A DNA stretch of 64,000 nt from Fistulifera solaris (GCA_030295235.1 AP026149.1:558001-622000); one strand, 5' to 3'; shown: positions 23,554 through 34,507, counted from the stretch's first letter. Made by a program: numbers and translations. The notes: generated from the letters alone by a model not told the origin.

Positions 23554-24078
23554 TGAAGTTTTACTGAATTGACTACAATAATTCGGGCAAACCGGCCGAT
23601 GGGAAAGGCTCGTAGAGAATTGCACCTATTCTTTCTGTGAAATGTTATCGCCTCGCGGCCCGAAAGTCCGTTCGATCGTCTGTTGCAACTCTTCGACAAG
23701 CAGGAGATTGTTTTCAACGGACCGTGCTGACAAAGCAACGAAGTAGGAAATCGGTAAGTGGAGGTCGTTGAATTTCGGGTTCAACGTTTACTACTTAAGT
23801 TGGATGTCTATTTTTATTATAAGCGTTTGAGCCAATTCGGTATTGATTTGTACAATCCTCCAGTAGAAAGAAAATGAGACTCATGACTGAATCGCAGTCG
23901 TGTTAAAAGGTCGCCTGAGCTTCGCGTTACAGAATCAATGATCGTTAGGCGTCAAATAATGCTAGTGCTCGTCAATGAATTATACGTATAGAACGAATAA
24001 AAAGTAGTTTCTATGGAGCTACGACCTTATGTTAAATCATCTATATACATTCCAAAACATCACAAAGGCTAAACTGCT
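23554..24078. other. Gene-less stretch, about 525 bp
   Basis: Promoter flank of the HMG gene and 3' flank of PRODH. It contains TCATGACTGAAT at 23881-23892, one copy of a motif recurring in intergenic regions of this window. No gene seen. Confidence 0.4.
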
Positions 24079-25860
24079 TCATCCAAAAATTCGTCGTTTC
24101 AACTCAGTAGTCAGCTTTCCTAATTCACGCGAGGCCCCGCCAGCAATCGCACTATTCTCGTTAGCACGCCGAATCAAATAGGGCATTGCAAGTTTGACTT
24201 CGCCGTAGGGAACATATTTGAAAGCACGATATTCCAATTTGCCCAGAGCATAGGTAACATGATCCATCATTCCGTACAATTGCGCAAAGCATATGACTGG
24301 ATCTCGTCGGTCAATGCCCAGTTCATTCATAACAGAGACAGCACGCTGGATACTTTCTTGATTGTGCGACGCCAGCATAAACTCTAAATTGGTCTTTCTC
24401 CCTTCCTTGACAGACTGTTCCAACAAATACCGAACACTGTTATCATAGCTAATATGAGTATCTTCAATGGTGTCATGAATCGGTGAAGGATAACCCAGCT
24501 TCAGCGCCAGTTCCCGTTCACTTTCCATGTAAGCCCCACGAACCAACTTAGCACCAAAGTGGTATCCCATACGCTCCGAGCGCTCCAAGTCCATCGCGAG
24601 TCGTTTCTCAGAATCTTTGAGGTAGCATTGATAGGTATTGTAGATTATTGGAAAGTCCGTTTTACTGGGATCGTTGAATTCCCGTTCCAAATCCAGCACA
24701 AACGAGTCAATGGCCGGCTGATACAAGTTCTGCTCGGCATCGACCAACAAGCGAACATTGTGTTCCGCCGCCTCTTTCGCCACTGAGTGAATCCGTTCTC
24801 TCAATCGCGCCATGAGAACCAACTCTTCCTCGGAAGGTGTCGCAATGGCCAGGGGACCGATCGAGCGACAACCACGAGTGACTTGTGGTAAATCTTCGGG
24901 ACGGAGTAGCTTACTCCATGTCACATAATCGACCATACCATCCGACACTTCCAAGTCAATTTGTTCCGCAATATTCCTCATATATGTGTCAACAGTTGGA
25001 TCAAAGAAGAGATCGACGCCCATTTGAAACTCTTCTTTTGTCACGAATCCATTTTGATCCGTATCAAACTTGAGAAACAAATTTTGCAACTCCACCACCG
25101 CTCGTGACATGCGCGCCAACAATTTAGGATCCACCAACGCCGATACTTTAATGGCCGCGTAAGCCCCTTCTTGCAATTTCGAAGCATCCCGAATACAACT
25201 AACAAATGTTTGCGTGTGTTTATCACATTCGGCCTCGTCCACGTAGACATAAGTGCGTACTTTGGGATGATTCTCGACGAGCACCGTCTCGGCGAGCTCT
25301 TCCAACTTACTTTTCGCCTTGGTTTGTTTCCCGTGAACACTATCCGCTTGTCCGTCGTCTTCGGCGGCGTAATCTAGAATGGACCCAATGTTCGCCGCCT
25401 CTTGCATGTTCTTGGCGACTTGTTTGACTTGTTGAATGTTTTCTCCCGCACAAAAGTGCCCAAACAAGGTTGCCTTCAAGAGCGAATCCGTGATGCGATC
25501 ACCGCAGACTTTGCGGGTTATGCGCAACAGCGATTCCGCACGATGCACCAGAGGTGTAATTTGACACAAACCAAACGCAAGTCCGGCTCGGAAGAGTTCT
25601 TTCGTCGATTTGGTGTCGAAGGCAATGCGGGGATCCTCAAAGTTGGGGACGGGATTTTTGGTAGTATGGGTCGTATTGTGAGCGTCATTCAAGTCGAATG
25701 AGACGGCGCTGGTAGCGCCTCGGCGTGTATCTTTCGTCGCGAGACTGGAAAATACTTTAGTTCGAGTCGTCAAACTGTTAACATAAATATGCTTCGAGCT
25801 ACAAGGAGAAAGTCGACCCACTCGAACGAAAGATCCCTTGAGAAAGTAAAAGCGATGCAT
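24079..25860 (-). CDS. PRODH: Mitochondrial proline dehydrogenase with inserted EF-hand
   Basis: Oxidises proline to pyrroline-5-carboxylate with FAD, passing electrons to the respiratory chain. An intact 593-residue frame from the ATG at 25860. The basic, Ser/Arg-rich N-terminus fits a mitochondrial presequence. Barrel signatures: VRLLVDAEQNLYQPAID, GAKLVRGAYMESERELA, EFMLASHNQES, FAQLYGMMDHVTYALG, YKYVPYGEVK-type YVPYGEVKLAMPYLIRR and a final RRANENSAIAGGA. At residues ~266-277 a canonical EF-hand loop, DTDQNGFVTKEE, has all calcium ligands (positions 1, 3, 5, 7, 9, 12). It is embedded between the first and later barrel strands, so calcium control of proline oxidation is a reasonable inference. 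Confidence 0.95.
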   Translation of the reverse strand: MHRFYFLKGSFVRVGRLSPCSSKHIYVNSLTTRTKVFSSLATKDTRRGATSAVSFDLNDAHNTTHTTKNPVPNFEDPRIAFDTKSTKELFRAGLAFGLCQITPLVHRAESLLRITRKVCGDRITDSLLKATLFGHFCAGENIQQVKQVAKNMQEAANIGSILDYAAEDDGQADSVHGKQTKAKSKLEELAETVLVENHPKVRTYVYVDEAECDKHTQTFVSCIRDASKLQEGAYAAIKVSALVDPKLLARMSRAVVELQNLFLKFDTDQNGFVTKEEFQMGVDLFFDPTVDTYMRNIAEQIDLEVSDGMVDYVTWSKLLRPEDLPQVTRGCRSIGPLAIATPSEEELVLMARLRERIHSVAKEAAEHNVRLLVDAEQNLYQPAIDSFVLDLEREFNDPSKTDFPIIYNTYQCYLKDSEKRLAMDLERSERMGYHFGAKLVRGAYMESERELALKLGYPSPIHDTIEDTHISYDNSVRYLLEQSVKEGRKTNLEFMLASHNQESIQRAVSVMNELGIDRRDPVICFAQLYGMMDHVTYALGKLEYRAFKYVPYGEVKLAMPYLIRRANENSAIAGGASRELGKLTTELKRRIFG

Positions 25861-26253
25861 GATGTTGCTGTGTGTCAATTGCTACCAAACGAATGAAGTA
25901 AGGAGGAGTCCTTTTCTGGGACGAAGAGCGGCTCGGAGGATGTTAAATTCCTTTATGAACTGATTTGACGGCTTGACACTTCGATGGAAAATGAGACGAA
26001 CGGATCGAAAAAATGCGAAGACTTCGATCGTTGCCATTTTTTGTTTTCCAGCCGCGTACCGCGTACTATATGCAGATGGTCCGTAAATGTCATAACGCTA
26101 CTAAATATGTACAAAATGTATGACTGAGTCAGTTATGAGTCATGACTTGTGATGTCATCGCGAGAATACGCTGCAACATGAACAACATCTTTTTATTTAT
26201 GATATTTCTTCTTGTTAATTCGATTAAGAAACCTTACAACGTGCTTCTTTGTC
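25861..26253. other. Divergent promoter region between PRODH and the DUF1825 gene
   Basis: About 390 bp between two divergently transcribed genes. It includes overlapping TGACTGAGTCA-like and GAGTCATGAC palindromic elements near 26120-26150. No gene seen. Confidence 0.45.
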
Positions 26254-27204
26254 ATGCACATCTTTCATTCGTCAAGAAATGCCCTTGTTGTGCTAGCTGT
26301 TGCTTTACAGCGCAGTCATGCGTTTACGCCAGCCCTCTTTGTCCGTCGACAACAATCCAGTCATCTAAACGCCGTCACTCCAGTGGGTCCCTTCTGTCCT
26401 TTCCGGTCTTCATCGTCCATAGAACTGGAACCTAAAATGGAAGCCATCAACGCAGCTGGACCCGAATTTGCGAAAGAAATGACTAAAATACAATTAGACA
26501 TGTCGATTGGTGAAATGCCGGATCCGGAACGTTTAAATCGTGTCGCGGACGGCCTCGAGCAAGCCGTCGATCAGTGGGAGAATCTCGTGGCTCGATTGCG
26601 ATTGTCGTCTGATTTTCAAACACGAGAATATGCCAAGCTCACACAGGCACATTTACAGAGTCACGGAATGACGGTGGATGGAATCGCCAGCATGATACGA
26701 TGGCAGGCCGGTTGCATGAGAGCCATGGCCAACAACACACCACCGCCCATGCCACCGGCGCATATGAATTTAGAACAATTAATGAACGACAATCAACAAC
26801 GAGAGAAGCCTTCTATTACGGCCATGGCGGCAGCCGAAGCCATCACCGCGACTCCCTTTTCCAAAAATTCGCCGGCCTTCGATGCACCGAATGTCAAACA
26901 AGAACACGACACACTGTGTCGTGATCACAGCAACCTGATCGAGTTTGGGGCCAAATATGACTCGTTTGATCCATTGGGAAAACTTTATTACTTGGATGAG
27001 ATTGAAAAGATCGAAGATCGATGGGATGTTTTCTTTACGCGCTTCAAACTTATGGGACAATTGGATGCCGCTTATCTCCAGCAATGCGATCGGTTTCTCG
27101 CGTCCATGGGCATGACTGAAGAGGAATACCGAAAACTCCTAAAACAAAGTCATGCTTTGATGCGAGAAGAGGCCGAGGCCGAGCGCAATCTGTATGTTGC
27201 TTAG
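26254..27204 (+). CDS. Plastid-targeted protein with two DUF1825 repeats
   Basis: The ATG at 26254 starts a signal peptide (ALVVLAVALQRSHA) followed by FTPALFVRR, a diatom plastid-import pattern with Phe at the expected cleavage site. The mature protein has two copies of a helical domain known from cyanobacteria as DUF1825. Copy 1 (~residues 65-145) contains RLRLSSDFQTREYAKLTQ; copy 2 (~residues 220-310) contains EFGAKYDSFDPLGKLYYL, FFTRFKLMGQ and FLASMGMTEEEY, the closer match to cyanobacterial proteins. A Met/Pro-rich linker joins them. The function of the family is unknown. The cyanobacterial affinity and targeting signal suggest a gene inherited from the plastid ancestor and then internally duplicated. 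Intact, 316 residues. Confidence 0.78.
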   Translation: MHIFHSSRNALVVLAVALQRSHAFTPALFVRRQQSSHLNAVTPVGPFCPFRSSSSIELEPKMEAINAAGPEFAKEMTKIQLDMSIGEMPDPERLNRVADGLEQAVDQWENLVARLRLSSDFQTREYAKLTQAHLQSHGMTVDGIASMIRWQAGCMRAMANNTPPPMPPAHMNLEQLMNDNQQREKPSITAMAAAEAITATPFSKNSPAFDAPNVKQEHDTLCRDHSNLIEFGAKYDSFDPLGKLYYLDEIEKIEDRWDVFFTRFKLMGQLDAAYLQQCDRFLASMGMTEEEYRKLLKQSHALMREEAEAERNLYVA

Positions 27205-27275
27205 ATAAACTCCAGCAATTGAAAAGGACTAGGCATAGAGATTTTAGAAGACAACGATACTACGGTATGTATTTT

Positions 27276-28594
27276 TCATTCATTGTATTTCGATTCATCA
27301 CTTTCCTCAAGCGTGCCCATGTGCTCTCCAAGAGATACTTCTGACAGTTCTCCTACATATTCGCTGGGTCCCACATTGACCAATGAGGAGCCTTCCCATA
27401 TTTCTTCTTTATCTTGGTTTCCGGAACAAGTGTGATCCATATTTCCGCCGATCATACTGGTAATATCGATCAATGTATCGGCAACAAATGCAATCATACC
27501 GTAGCCGCAAGAGTAGGACGGAGAATTTTCTAATTGTTGATTACAGCCTTCGCTAGCACAAAATTCGGATGTGGATTCTGGAGCTATCCTCTTTGAGTCC
27601 TCGACGAATGCTGGTCTGTCACTCTTTTCCGTGACATTAAGATTGGGGTCACCAACAATGATGAATTTTTCTGTCATGCTTTGCACAGCTGGATAGGGCG
27701 AAATGGATTTGTCGTCGACCAGTTCCTGGGCGTTTCGCTCGACTAAATTCTTTCTCTTGTTGCGGAATCTGTTCCATGCCCGGACGCGGTACAGGAGACG
27801 CTTAGGCTTTGGACGGCTAGAAAACGACGTTAGAGGCTTGTTTGACTTGTCTCTCAGCGTCTCTTCAATTCCCAGCTGATTGTTTCCTGTGCTTGTCAAT
27901 ATCGGCGCATTCTTGATGATTCGGAACCATGCACACCTACGCTTCGGCTCCTCTTTGACATCAGGAGGTTTTGCGCCCGTTTCATATGGTCGAGGGGATA
28001 ACGTTTCCAAGTCGTTCAGAATGCTAAGAACGGAATAGATGGGCATACCATGCACAGTTCCAGCGTCCTGTAAAGAGGCGTGGGTGGCTTTATCTTTCGT
28101 GGCCGTTTTCCGCGACCAAGATCTCTTTTTGTCAATCTCAACGAACGCCATATTCTCTTGGATTTGGTTTGACCTCGGCTTGCAAAACTGGCTTTTAAGC
28201 GACTGCGTGTCTCCCGACCATAGTCGACTGCCGTTTGGAACGAAAGTTGGGGGTGAAAGTGCTGAATCGAAGTATCTGAAACACATGAATTCTCTTCTTC
28301 AAAGATGGTAAACAGGCCAGTCCGCACCCAATGAGATATTTCGATACATTCTTTATCAGACAGGTCGTCATTCGTGTAACCCTTTACGACAGGAAACGTA
28401 GAGGAAGAGTCGTCACCTTTGTCCAGCACCTTGACATTGTGAGAGGGACCGTGACAGTCGGGGGTTGGACTTTTCTGTTCCCTCCCACCTTGATCCTGAG
28501 CTTCATCCCATGGATAATCCCAAAGTGATATCTCGAACTCATCTAGTAAGAGTGTTTCATCATTTCCACCAACATTTTGGCAAACGATCGCCAT
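27276..28594 (-). CDS. Orphan protein, unrecognised
   Basis: Two overlapping open segments (28594 down to ~28180 and ~28190 down to 27276) appear to be one gene broken by a one-base slip in the overlap. The N-terminal part is acidic and Ser/Asp-rich (FEISLWDYPWDEAQ). The centre is basic (KKRSWSRKTATKDKAT, PKPKRLLYRVRAWNRFRNK) and contains GMPIYSVLSILNDLETL. The C-terminus is acidic with GMIAFVADTLIDITSMIGG, a possible amphipathic or hydrophobic helix. I recognise no domain. The ATG at 28594 (MAIVCQNVGG) is the first in-frame methionine. The convergent DUF1825 gene ends only 71 bp away. Confidence 0.5.
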
Positions 28595-29178
28595 CTTGGA
28601 GAAACAAAACTGAGGATTGCCGCTTGTGGGAGATGGAGACGTATCGATGTTTTGCAAACGAACAGCGAGCCGTGAGCGGAATCAAACCCGATGAAAATCA
28701 TTTAACAGTATGGAAACGTTTGTATCACAGCAGAACCTGGTTCTTGGTATGTCGATCTTAGTTTCAAGTAGGATACTTTAGAGATGAAGAATTTTCTTTC
28801 TTGTTTTTCATTTTGTGAGGGATTGAACCGTTGCGCCCCATTCTTTATTCTTTGGGTGAGTCACGAACAAAGCGGATCCGTGATTCATTTTTCCCGTACG
28901 CTTTCTTTTTGCTCGTTTGCGTCGATCGTGCATCTTTTTTTTTGCGTGTTTGATTCACGTCGCGTTACGCCATCAGGTACCAGTAATAAGCCGAATAATG
29001 CACGATGCTTCTTCGAAACAATATGCACATGGAAAGGATACCTGGTACTCCAACTCATTGCCTATTCTTTCTTCCGAATCGTTCGAACGACTCAATCCTC
29101 ATCCGTTTCTGTTTCCACCACTTTCTTGTTCTCACAATTCACAACTAAAACATTGCAACAAATGATAAAAAAATTACA
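28595..29178. other. Divergent promoter region before the trypsin-like gene
   Basis: About 580 bp with pyrimidine-rich runs and one TACCTGGTA motif (29039-29047), 132 bp upstream of the protease ATG. Small ORFs here lack protein-like features. Confidence 0.4.
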
Positions 29179-30985
29179 ATGAAACACTCGTCACTCCTAT
29201 TATTCGTTCCCTTTTTTTCGTTGTCAAAATTATCGGCGGCATATGATCCCATCATCGCGACAGGAGTTCTCGACGATGGTTCTTCGACATTACTCAAACA
29301 AGAAGAATCCGTCCGATCGAGTCCTATTAAAAGCGAGAAAACGAATCATCATCACCAAATGGTAGAAGCATACATTGTGGGAGGCCGAGAAGCGCAACCA
29401 GGAGATTATCCCTGGATCATCAAATCTGTGACGGGTTTCGGAACCTGTTCCGCTACCCTCATTCATTCGGACATGGCGTTGACGGCGGCGCACTGTCAAG
29501 GTACGGCAACGGGTGCTGCGAATATACTTGTATCTCTAGGAAGCATGATCCTCATCGTTTCTGCTGTTGCAGGTGTTTTTGGAGGAGGTGTCTACGTTTC
29601 GGCATTCGATTACAATCACATTAATGATGGTAGTATATTTCGTGAAGTCGATCGTCATTATCGAAATCTAAATTACAATCAAAACAATTCCATTGTGGCG
29701 AATGACATTATGCTGATTCGATTGGCCGAACCGGTCCGGGACGTTCCGTTGGTGCAACTCAATCAAGATGAGCAAGTGCCGAGCGATTTCGAAGAATTGA
29801 TTACAGTGGGTTTTGGTTTTACTAGTCTCGAAGGAAACCTGCCAACGCAATTGCTGGAAGTAGAGATGAATAGCATACCTTCGGAGTTATGCTTTGAAGA
29901 TTTGCAATTGTTTGAAAATGTGCAACCAGGACCTGGATTGCTATGGTAAGTAGATAATACTACCAGTATCGTTCGCTTCTGGTCTGGATCAGGTCTAACA
30001 TTCTTTGCAAAAAGCGCCGGAAGTCGAACGGGTCAGGCCAGTACCTGTAACGGCGATTCCGGAGGCCCATTGCTGACACTGGATGGATTGGTGCAAGTAG
30101 GAGTCACTTCATTCGGTGTCAATTGCGATACCATCAATTTGCCGAACGGATTCACCCGTGTGTCCTATTATAGCAACTGGATCAAAGAAACCATTTGTAA
30201 ATATTCCAACGACCGGCCGTCGGATTGTCCCGAACCAGAAGGCCCCGATCCAGGCGCTGTGCCGATCAATGTTACGATACGGGTAAGTACAAGGAACGGT
30301 CACTTGCTGCTTCCTAACGAAACGTAAGTTACTCATGGATTCAAAACTTTCATAGCATGATTATTATCCAGCAGAAACGACATGGGCAATCCGCGACAGA
30401 TCGGACAATTCAATCAAAGTAGCGGGCCCAATAGGGAATCCCACTCCCAGCAGTCTTTGGTATACAACCATTGCGTTGGTACCAGGAGATTATACGTTCG
30501 AGATCTACGATCAAAGAGGTGATGGGATGGGATCGCTATTACCTGAGAATGCCGGATTTTTCGAGCTCAGCACGAATGTAAGCGGTGCGTCCGAGGTGTT
30601 GGTTCCCTTGACACTGGGCTACTTTGAATTCATTCTTGCGACCGACTTTGAAGTGCCCGAGACATTGGTTGCGTTGCCGACACGTTCACCGGTATCCGGC
30701 TTTTCGGAATATGAAAATTCGCCTGGTACCAAGAGCGCAGTTCCGTCAACCATCGACTCAGGTACTATATTGAGTGTCCCTTCGTTCGCACCATCACCTT
30801 TACTTGATCCTTCCAACAATTCAGATCTTGGCGCTCCCCAAATACCCTCTGGTGGAGAAAGGGATGAAGGTTTAGATAACTCCCCGACTTTGACGTCGAA
30901 TGCCTCGAATTCTTTTCCCTGGTCTCACTATTATTTTACTCCGATATTCGGCCTACCTGGTTTTGTCATGTTGCTCTTGACATAA
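29179..30985 (+). CDS. Secreted trypsin-like serine protease (S1) with C-terminal beta domain
   Basis: The signal peptide (SLLLFVPFFSLSKLSAA) is followed by a propeptide and the mature start IVGGREAQPGDYPW. The catalytic triad is present: LTAAHC (His), NDIMLIRL (Asp), CNGDSGGPL (Ser). Disulfide cysteines are in expected places. Intron 29946-30014 is supported by LLCAGSRT across the junction. After the protease comes a domain with PNETTWAIRD and GDYTFEIYDQRGDGMG, a repeat often attached to diatom secreted proteins. Then a Ser/Pro-rich stalk and a final hydrophobic segment (FGLPGFVMLLLT) suggest a membrane or GPI-type anchor. A second small intron around 30324-30371 is probable, but the frame across it is off by one base. 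Confidence 0.82.
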
Positions 30986-31050
30986 ATTTGAATAGAATAG
31001 ATGATATCAAACTTTTACTCTTGTTTTAAGAATAAAAGCGACACCACACA

Positions 31051-32604
31051 TCAAGCATCCTTATCCGAAACTTCACGATCCTGCAACCATTTTGCCCGAC
31101 CTACCCACAATGAAATGCGAAACAGTTGATAAACGAGAAAAGTCATCCAAACTGTCCGTAAGCCAACATTTCGTCTCAATTTGGCTGCACGTTTAATCTG
31201 CAGCATGCAGATCGGAACCACAGCGAAGAATATTCCGTACATTCTTCCTAAAAACATCAAATCCTTTCGACCCAGTAAAAGTCCTTCTGATCCACAAAAG
31301 ATTCCATGCAACGAAAAGATTAGAGTCAATATTGGTGTGATTTGCCGCACCTGTTCCATGACAAAATGGTCGACAGTAAAAAGCGGCAAAGCGAGTGGGA
31401 TACTGGCGGCAATCGACCCGAGAATGGCACCGCATAATATCGCTACTTTCAACAAATTCAAGGAGAAAGTTTGCGTCGCACTTTTATCTCTGCTTTGTAT
31501 AAGCTTTGGTAGGAATGCTTGAGCCGTCAAACTGAGAGAGTCGGCAACAGGAATGAGCGTGTAAAAGATGCTAGTCACGATTTGATTGGCTGCCATGGCC
31601 ACGACACTGAGAGAAGTCGAGACGACATGCCCCATAGCAATATAGGTAGAACATCGACCCACTTGAGTAATTGTGACGGGGATCCAGAAGGGCAAAAACG
31701 TTTTCGCAGTTGCACGGTCGGGTAGTACTGAATTCGATTGGGGAAAGTTGGTTGGTGCAAGAATGCCTCGCGTTACACAGGCCGACGACTCTTTGTCAAC
31801 ACTACTGGATTTGGTAGTTAGCCATCGTACAAAAAGACCCAAAGCGAAGTATTGCGAAGCCACTGTGGCCCAAGCGGCACCTGCCGCTCCCGCACCAGCA
31901 CCCACCAGCACAACATCCAGCACTAGATTGACAAAAGCCGCCTGCAATACGACACGGAGGGGCGACTGAACATCTTGCAGTCCCAGACAAGCCGCTTGGG
32001 TTGTCCCTAGAACGGCGGCAGCCGGCATTCCTAACGAACGTATCCGCGTATACTCCAAAGCCGCCTTCCAAATGACTGCATCCGTAGCCCCAGAAGAGCC
32101 TCGTCCCATAATTTGACGAAGCAGGGTCGGTGCCAGTATCATGAGCGCAACACCAAACACAGTCCCGACACAAGATGCCAAGCGTATTCCGTTTCGAAGA
32201 GCATCCTTCCTGGAATAATCATCCGTATCGGCAGCAATGTTGTTCGTAATCGCCGTATACAGAAAGGAGAAACCACAGCGTGCCGAGTAGTCCGTGATTG
32301 CCACTGCCGGATTGAGAGCGGCTTGGTCGGCCGTTCCGGCAAGGAGACCGACAATCGAAGTATCCACGAGAGATAGAAGCGGTGAGCAGAGCCAAATTCC
32401 CATTGCCGGTACGGCAAACTGTATGATTCGACGCACCGAAGGTATGTCCTCCGAGGGCACCGACGAAACGACTTGATGTTTCAACAAAACGAACGAATGA
32501 GGGACCGCTCGGGGCACTACAGACGACGCCGGAAGAAAACTCCATGTGGGAAGCGCCGATGAAAGAATAACCAAGACAAGCACTGGTATGAACGGATGCT
32601 TCAT
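31051..32604 (-). CDS. MATE/DinF family transporter, probably plastid envelope
   Basis: An intact 517-residue multidrug-and-toxin-extrusion antiporter with about 12 hydrophobic segments in two similar halves. Recognisable MATE features: PAMGIWLCSPLLSLVDTSIVG in helix 1, AALNPAVAITDY, LGTTQAACLGLQDVQSPL at the centre and AMAANQIVTSIFYTLIPVADSL in the second half. The N-terminus (LVLVILSSALPTWSFLPASS) reads as a signal peptide followed by a Phe-containing plastid import motif. Substrate is not predictable; plastid MATE proteins of the DinF/EDS5 type export phenolics or other small organics. It ends 65 bp from the convergent protease gene. Confidence 0.88.
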   Translation of the reverse strand: MKHPFIPVLVLVILSSALPTWSFLPASSVVPRAVPHSFVLLKHQVVSSVPSEDIPSVRRIIQFAVPAMGIWLCSPLLSLVDTSIVGLLAGTADQAALNPAVAITDYSARCGFSFLYTAITNNIAADTDDYSRKDALRNGIRLASCVGTVFGVALMILAPTLLRQIMGRGSSGATDAVIWKAALEYTRIRSLGMPAAAVLGTTQAACLGLQDVQSPLRVVLQAAFVNLVLDVVLVGAGAGAAGAAWATVASQYFALGLFVRWLTTKSSSVDKESSACVTRGILAPTNFPQSNSVLPDRATAKTFLPFWIPVTITQVGRCSTYIAMGHVVSTSLSVVAMAANQIVTSIFYTLIPVADSLSLTAQAFLPKLIQSRDKSATQTFSLNLLKVAILCGAILGSIAASIPLALPLFTVDHFVMEQVRQITPILTLIFSLHGIFCGSEGLLLGRKDLMFLGRMYGIFFAVVPICMLQIKRAAKLRRNVGLRTVWMTFLVYQLFRISLWVGRAKWLQDREVSDKDA

Positions 32605-33726
32605 CTTGACGTCTCTTTCTTAATTTCAGTAAGCTTACAAAGATGATAATTGACTACAAATATAACAGCATTTGATATTTGACACCTCGAAGAAACTTAA
32701 GTGAAGATCGCGATGCGCAAGGACACGATGAGTGTGGACAAAAAATGAAGCGTGTCGCGTGTCGCATGTCGCATCGTCTAGCAAATTTTACTCCACATCA
32801 ACTTTGTCACGACTGGATTTCAGTCCTGAACGAAAAGTTCTTGCTCCCGTTGTTCGCCATTGTTCTTCCTGTTTTTTCTTCTATAATTGATTTCTATCCT
32901 CCGACAGCTCGTGCTAAAGTCGAAGTTAGAACGTTGAAACTTGTTGATTTGCAAGTAATGTTTGAAACTCTCTCAAATAGAAAATCTCGATCGCAAAAAG
33001 TAGCCACGACTGTGTTTCAGTCATGAGACGGGTAAAATTTGCGCAGATAAATACGAGTTATTGGTTGCTTACACTGCAAGCTATACTGGTAGTCAGCCAC
33101 CCACTTTTGCATAAAAACAAAGCTGCCTGGTACTGGTAATCACAAACCGTAAACTGGTACTTCGCGACTTACAGAACGTCAGCTTGAAGACGGATCAACA
33201 AACGCAGAAACAACACAACAAGGAACATACCTGGTACCATCCTTCCGACAATGATACCAAGTAGCTCAGCTTATTTACAAACGAATTTGGTTTTCAAGGG
33301 GATTGATTTGTATTTCGGCTCTACCTTGCTAGTCATCAATCCCGTTTTCGTCGGAGATGCAAATTGGCGATCGAAAACTGGTCTCGAAAACGGAAACGGC
33401 CGCGAAAACCGCTCTCCGCACGACTCGACAATCAACCATTTGCCATTTGCTGCCTCTTTTCTTCTCACAAATCGCACGTTGTGTCAAATCACACACGAAG
33501 TGCGATTTGTCACTAACGAAGCAGTGCATCTTGTCACTTGCTCACCTTGCTCTTGTTTCTCATTTGCTTATTGCAGTCAGATATTATAATGATCTTCGTC
33601 CGCAGGGAACCACACCTTACCGACGGGTAGTGCACGGACCCTGCGGAGTAGCCCCCTGCCACAATGGGAGCAAGAGAAATCGCGTGTGCCTTGAAGCCTC
33701 CGTCCTTCTCTTGCTCTGGAGAGGCC

Positions 33727-33832
33727 GAGTGATGTGCTGAGCCCTGAGGCCTTCACCGCTCCTCGCCTCAACGTCTCTGTTTCAAGGAATGAGTGATGTG
33801 CTGTGCCCTGAGGCCTTCACCGCTCCTCGCCT
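33727..33832. repeat. Direct repeat, 42-bp unit, two copies, 64-bp period
   Basis: The unit begins GAGTGATGTGCTG and continues through GCCCTGAGGCC to CTCCTCGCCT. Copies at 33727-33768 and 33791-33832 differ at a single position (A versus T after GTGCTG). The high identity suggests a recent local duplication or a maintained element. Confidence 0.85.
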
Positions 33833-34464
33833 TGATTCTCTTTTTCGATGGGCCATGGCAAAGACCATGGTCAAAGTGCGGCCTGAGGGTAACTTCAGTG
33901 CTGGTACCAGCGTATGCGTGGCAGGGTGCGGAAGTAAGAGGAGAGACGCTCACTCGACACCCAAAGATGATGTCGTGCTGGAGGAAAAACTCCAAGCACA
34001 ATAAATCCACGGTGACGACCTGGTATGCAATCACTCCGTAAAGTTGCCATGGAAATTCCACGACAGAGGAGGATGGCACCAACGGCGACGGCCTCTAAGG
34101 AGGACCGATACGACCGATTGCGATGACCATACCTATCCCGGTGGCGTCCCCCAGAATTGGCGGCCGACCCCCGCCAAAGGAGGGCCGGCTGAAAACCAGC
34201 TGGAAGAGGTTAGCTCCATATTAAGGCAGCATGGTAGAAATTCCACCCGAAGGATGACCCCGGCGACAAAAGTCGACTGAGAAGGCATACCTTGAGGTGG
34301 CGGCCCCGTGTTTGGGCCAAGTCCCTGCATCGAGAAGGCTCGCTCTACCCGACCCCAATTGGGTTGTTTGATTGCATTGTAAGCATACGCGTCCTCCGTC
34401 CGACAAAGGGCGGCGCCTAAAAAAGGTGGAAAATGGATCACAAAAATGTAAGCTCTCCTCCACA

Positions 34465-34507
34465 CAGTCTCAGTCAGACGACTGAGACTGAGCCAGCCAA
34501 AGCTGGC
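34465..34507. other. Two adjacent perfect hairpins
   Basis: First hairpin: arms 34465-34475 and 34480-34490 (CAGTCTCAGTC / GACTGAGACTG), 11 perfect pairs and a 4-base loop AGAC. Second hairpin: arms 34492-34497 and 34502-34507 (GCCAGC / GCTGGC), 6 pairs and a 4-base loop. They are one base apart. Such tandem stem-loops are typical of the end of a structured RNA or of a repeat boundary. Confidence 0.8.

Noticed and set aside
34044-34465. ORFs on both strands of the GC-rich block
   Set aside because: Open frames arise easily in G/C-rich DNA; composition and lack of any domain argue against real proteins.
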